Shown piece by piece: positions 61,522-64,000 of a stretch of DNA of 64,000 nt. Numbering within the stretch: the first letter of the stretch is position 1; every line of letters begins with the position of its first letter. The position numbers were made by a program, and so were the translations under genes. Under the pieces are notes generated by a model. The model saw only the letters and a program-made list of their open reading frames with translations. It ran no database searches and had not been told where the DNA came from. The stretch comes from JABDMH01 sp965223165 (lineage in GTDB: Bacteria; Bacteroidota; Bacteroidia; Chitinophagales; Saprospiraceae), in assembly GCA_965223165.1 (NCBI GenBank), contig CBDCVQ010000019.1, positions 744,001 to 808,000 on the forward strand, given 5' to 3'.

Positions 61522-64000
61522 TGAAACCAAGCCTACACCACACCTGGATGGTTCTAGCATGCGGAGCATGCATGTGGACCTGTCAGACGGACACCACGCA
61601 AGAACTGTACGTGACGGGTGAGCCCACCCCTAGGGTAGAGACTGTTGATTGGAAAAGAAAATCAGGTCCGGAAAAGTTTGCCGCGTATCACAACGCCATT
61701 CGTACGGCGGCAGGCAAAGAGGCGCCCGACTACGGTGCTTCATACAAAGCCATTGCCTACGAAAGGGCTAAGGCACAACGAGGATCCGATTATCGTCGGC
61801 GTGCCCCACTGCCATGGATGGAACGGGGCCCAGGCAATGTGGGTGGACGTACCCGTGGCATCTGGGTAGACCCGGCGGATACGACCAGCGAGACGTTCTT
61901 CGCGGGGAGCGCTGGTGGCGGTATCTGGAAGACCGAAGACGCAGGTCAAACCTGGCGGAACCTCACCCCAGATCTCCCCAATCTCAGTACCTCCACCATC
62001 GCCGGCAGTCCCGCCAATCCCCTGGTACTTTATGCCGGGACCGGCGAAGGATTTGGAGCTGCGCGTAACATTCTTGGAGATGGCCTCTGGAAGAGCATCG
62101 ACGGCGGCGAATCATGGAGTCAGCTAAGCTCCACGGCCGGCCGAGATGCGATTGCCAATGTCTACCGGATCATAGTCAATCCGGATGACGAAAATGAATT
62201 TTACTTTGCCGCCCTGAGCAATCAGAGACTCCCCGGGAGTCCGCCCAATTTTGTCTCCGATATCTTCTACAGCAACAATGGCGGAGCGACCATACGATCC
62301 GTGTATGCTTCTACGGGCGCTGTTCAACAGATCATTGCAGACCCCACTGATTTTGGGACGATCTACGGTACAGTCTTTAGCGTAGGTGTGATCAAGTCGC
62401 AGAATGCCGGCGCTAGTTGGCGATTCATTTATCAGAATGATGGCTTCGTGCGAATGGAACTGGCCATCTCCCCCACCCATACGGATCATCTGTATCTGAC
62501 GGCTTCTGGTAACGGTAGTAGTTCCAACATTGTCGCATCCATAGACGGTGGGACCCATTGGAAGGAGGTAGAGCCCATCGACCAGGCCAACCGGTTTGGA
62601 AACTGGATGAGCGGCCAGGGATGGTACAATAATACGGTGGCGGTGCACCCCTATGATAGTCACATCGTCTATGTGGGTGGAGCCGGCCCCATTCTCGAAT
62701 TGACGGTGACCAACTTTGAATCCAGCAGCACTAGCTTCTTGGCTCGGATGAAACCGCTGACGGATGGCTATGGTGAATACTTCAACCGGTACCCGGATGC
62801 CCGGACGAAGGGAGTGCATGTCGACCATCACAATCTGGTGTTTGTACCGAAGGACAGTACCACCAAAAACTTCTATATCATCAATGCCAATGACGGTGGC
62901 GTGGCCTTCTCCAGGGACGCTGGAGAAACTTTTCTGCAGACAGGAGATAGCTACAATTCGGAATGTAGTGATCCTACTTGCAATCAGATCATCCAGTATG
63001 AGACTGCCTCGGGCTACAATACCGCGCAGTTTTATGGTGTGGACAAGATGAATGGCCAGGATCGCTACGTGGCGGGAACCCAGGACAACGGCAGCTGGGT
63101 TTCCGGTGTGAATCCCAATGAAGCATCGGATTGGAACGACGCTCCCAGCGGGGACGGCTTCGAAGCGCTGTGGCACTACCGGGATGTCAACCGCCTGATC
63201 GAGAGCTCGCAGTTCAACACTTTATTTCGCTCGGACGACGGTGGCAGCACCTGGACCAACATCAGTCCACCGGGGGATGGCCCCTTTTTGACCAGAGTCT
63301 CGGGGTCAAGACAAGATCCCGATCTCGTTTTTGCGGTGACATCGCAGGGGGTCGTACGCTCCTTCGACTTCGGAGACAGTTGGCAGATCATCCCGATGCC
63401 ATCCGGTTGGGCTTTTGTAGGACTCGCGACACCGGTACGGGTTTCCCTAGCTACGCCCAATGTCGTCTGGTCGGGAGGAGGTTTGGCCCAAGACAATGCC
63501 ATGGCCGTATCCACGGATGGGGGATCCACCTTTGCGACGATTTCGTCGTACGATCTGGCCTCCGTCGATGCCATTACTGACATAGCCACCCACCCGCTGG
63601 ATGACAGTACCGCCTATTTCCTCTTCTCCCAAGCCAACAGTCCGAAGATCATTCGGACCACTGACTTAGGAGCCACGCTAGAGGATCTGACCGGTTTCGT
63701 GGGCAACAATGAAGTCAGTAGCAATGGCTATCCCGACGTGGCCACCTATTGTCTGGTGGTTATGCCGTACGATACCGACATCTTGTGGGCGGGCACCGAG
63801 ATTGGTCTCTTTGAGAGTACCGACAACGGGCAAAGCTGGCATCTAGCTGACAACGGGCTGCCGGCCGCATCCATCTGGGACATGAAGATTGTCAACGATG
63901 AGGTAGTGCTGGCTACCCATGGTCGTGGCATCTGGACGGTCTCCCTTCCGGAACTGGAGGGATACGAACCCAAACCGGCGAACTTTCTGGCTCCTATGGT
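61518..64000 (+). CDS. Asp-box beta-propeller protein (VPS10/sialidase-like), partial
   Basis: An exported protein of at least 827 residues, running off the right edge. The N-terminus has a signal-like hydrophobic stretch with Cys residues (ACGACMWTCQ), perhaps a lipoprotein. Repeated Asp-box motifs (SxDxGxTW) are visible: KTEDAGQTW, KSIDGGESW, KSQNAGASW, ASIDGGTHW, FSRDAGETF, RSDDGGSTW, RSFDFGDSW and ESTDNGQSW. These build VPS10- or sialidase-type propellers, found in xyloglucanases and in many Bacteroidota surface proteins. No catalytic residues can be assigned. A T9SS sorting domain may lie beyond the edge. Confidence 0.87.
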   Translation, partial: MMKPSLHHTWMVLACGACMWTCQTDTTQELYVTGEPTPRVETVDWKRKSGPEKFAAYHNAIRTAAGKEAPDYGASYKAIAYERAKAQRGSDYRRRAPLPWMERGPGNVGGRTRGIWVDPADTTSETFFAGSAGGGIWKTEDAGQTWRNLTPDLPNLSTSTIAGSPANPLVLYAGTGEGFGAARNILGDGLWKSIDGGESWSQLSSTAGRDAIANVYRIIVNPDDENEFYFAALSNQRLPGSPPNFVSDIFYSNNGGATIRSVYASTGAVQQIIADPTDFGTIYGTVFSVGVIKSQNAGASWRFIYQNDGFVRMELAISPTHTDHLYLTASGNGSSSNIVASIDGGTHWKEVEPIDQANRFGNWMSGQGWYNNTVAVHPYDSHIVYVGGAGPILELTVTNFESSSTSFLARMKPLTDGYGEYFNRYPDARTKGVHVDHHNLVFVPKDSTTKNFYIINANDGGVAFSRDAGETFLQTGDSYNSECSDPTCNQIIQYETASGYNTAQFYGVDKMNGQDRYVAGTQDNGSWVSGVNPNEASDWNDAPSGDGFEALWHYRDVNRLIESSQFNTLFRSDDGGSTWTNISPPGDGPFLTRVSGSRQDPDLVFAVTSQGVVRSFDFGDSWQIIPMPSGWAFVGLATPVRVSLATPNVVWSGGGLAQDNAMAVSTDGGSTFATISSYDLASVDAITDIATHPLDDSTAYFLFSQANSPKIIRTTDLGATLEDLTGFVGNNEVSSNGYPDVATYCLVVMPYDTDILWAGTEIGLFESTDNGQSWHLADNGLPAASIWDMKIVNDEVVLATHGRGIWTVSLPELEGYEPKPANFLAPM

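Overview
The window looks like chromosomal DNA from a free-living Bacteroidota, most likely a Saprospiria/Lewinella-type bacterium. This is inferred from gene content: stand-alone MacB/FtsX-type permeases, many SMP-30 lactonases, sulfatases and an exported cytochrome c dehydrogenase with HEAT repeats, exported versions of normally cytosolic enzymes, RAYT transposases and abundant intergenic repeats. Base composition is roughly balanced by eye. I saw no rRNA, tRNA or CRISPR array.

Layout. 1-5 kb: a sugar porter running off the left edge, a zeta-type toxin/antitoxin pair, the 3' remnant of a group II intron, a GbsR/MarR regulator with a membrane partner and matching palindromic operators, and a seven-copy ~115 bp tandem repeat. 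5-7.7 kb: a YtrA-type operon (ABC ATPase, permease, GntR regulator, exported protein) with an upstream palindrome. 7.8-21 kb: mostly housekeeping and stress genes, including a phosphotransferase pseudogene, M14 peptidase, peroxiredoxin, L-fucose dehydrogenase-like SDR, a DGPF/ECF42 sigma pair, CDF transporter, gamma-glutamyltransferase and an esterase. 21-23.4 kb: a hexamer microsatellite and a tandemly duplicated RAYT transposase with its repeats.

23.5-37 kb (+ strand): a permease and then exported catabolic enzymes (M20 amidohydrolase, metallo-hydrolase, GH5, SMP-30 lactonase, cytochrome c dehydrogenase with HEAT repeats, two sulfatases), consistent with breakdown of a sulfated or decorated glycan. 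37.1-38.3 kb is an array of ~180 bp repeats. 38.3-41.2 kb encodes a histidine kinase-receiver-adenylate cyclase fusion. 42.2 kb encodes an unrecognised protein with kinase-like residues.

43.5-49 kb (- strand) is the most interesting block. Six tightly packed genes encode, in transcription order, an SMP-30 lactonase, amidohydrolase, RraA-type aldolase, RidA, SelA/DgaE-like PLP enzyme and a second RidA, and every one carries an export signal. They read as a complete extracytoplasmic pathway that deacylates an amino acid or amino-sugar acid, eliminates ammonia, hydrolyses the imine and cleaves the oxo-acid. 49-64 kb holds a CNNM/CBS protein, cytochrome-linked sugar dehydrogenase, recQ coupled to an XRE regulator, a broken ATP-binding gene joined to a duplicate of that regulator, a MetE-like enzyme, another permease, and an Asp-box beta-propeller protein cut by the right edge. 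A 225-230 bp inverted-repeat element (41.2 and 57.2 kb, with a mini-copy at 58.3 kb) sits directly at gene ends.
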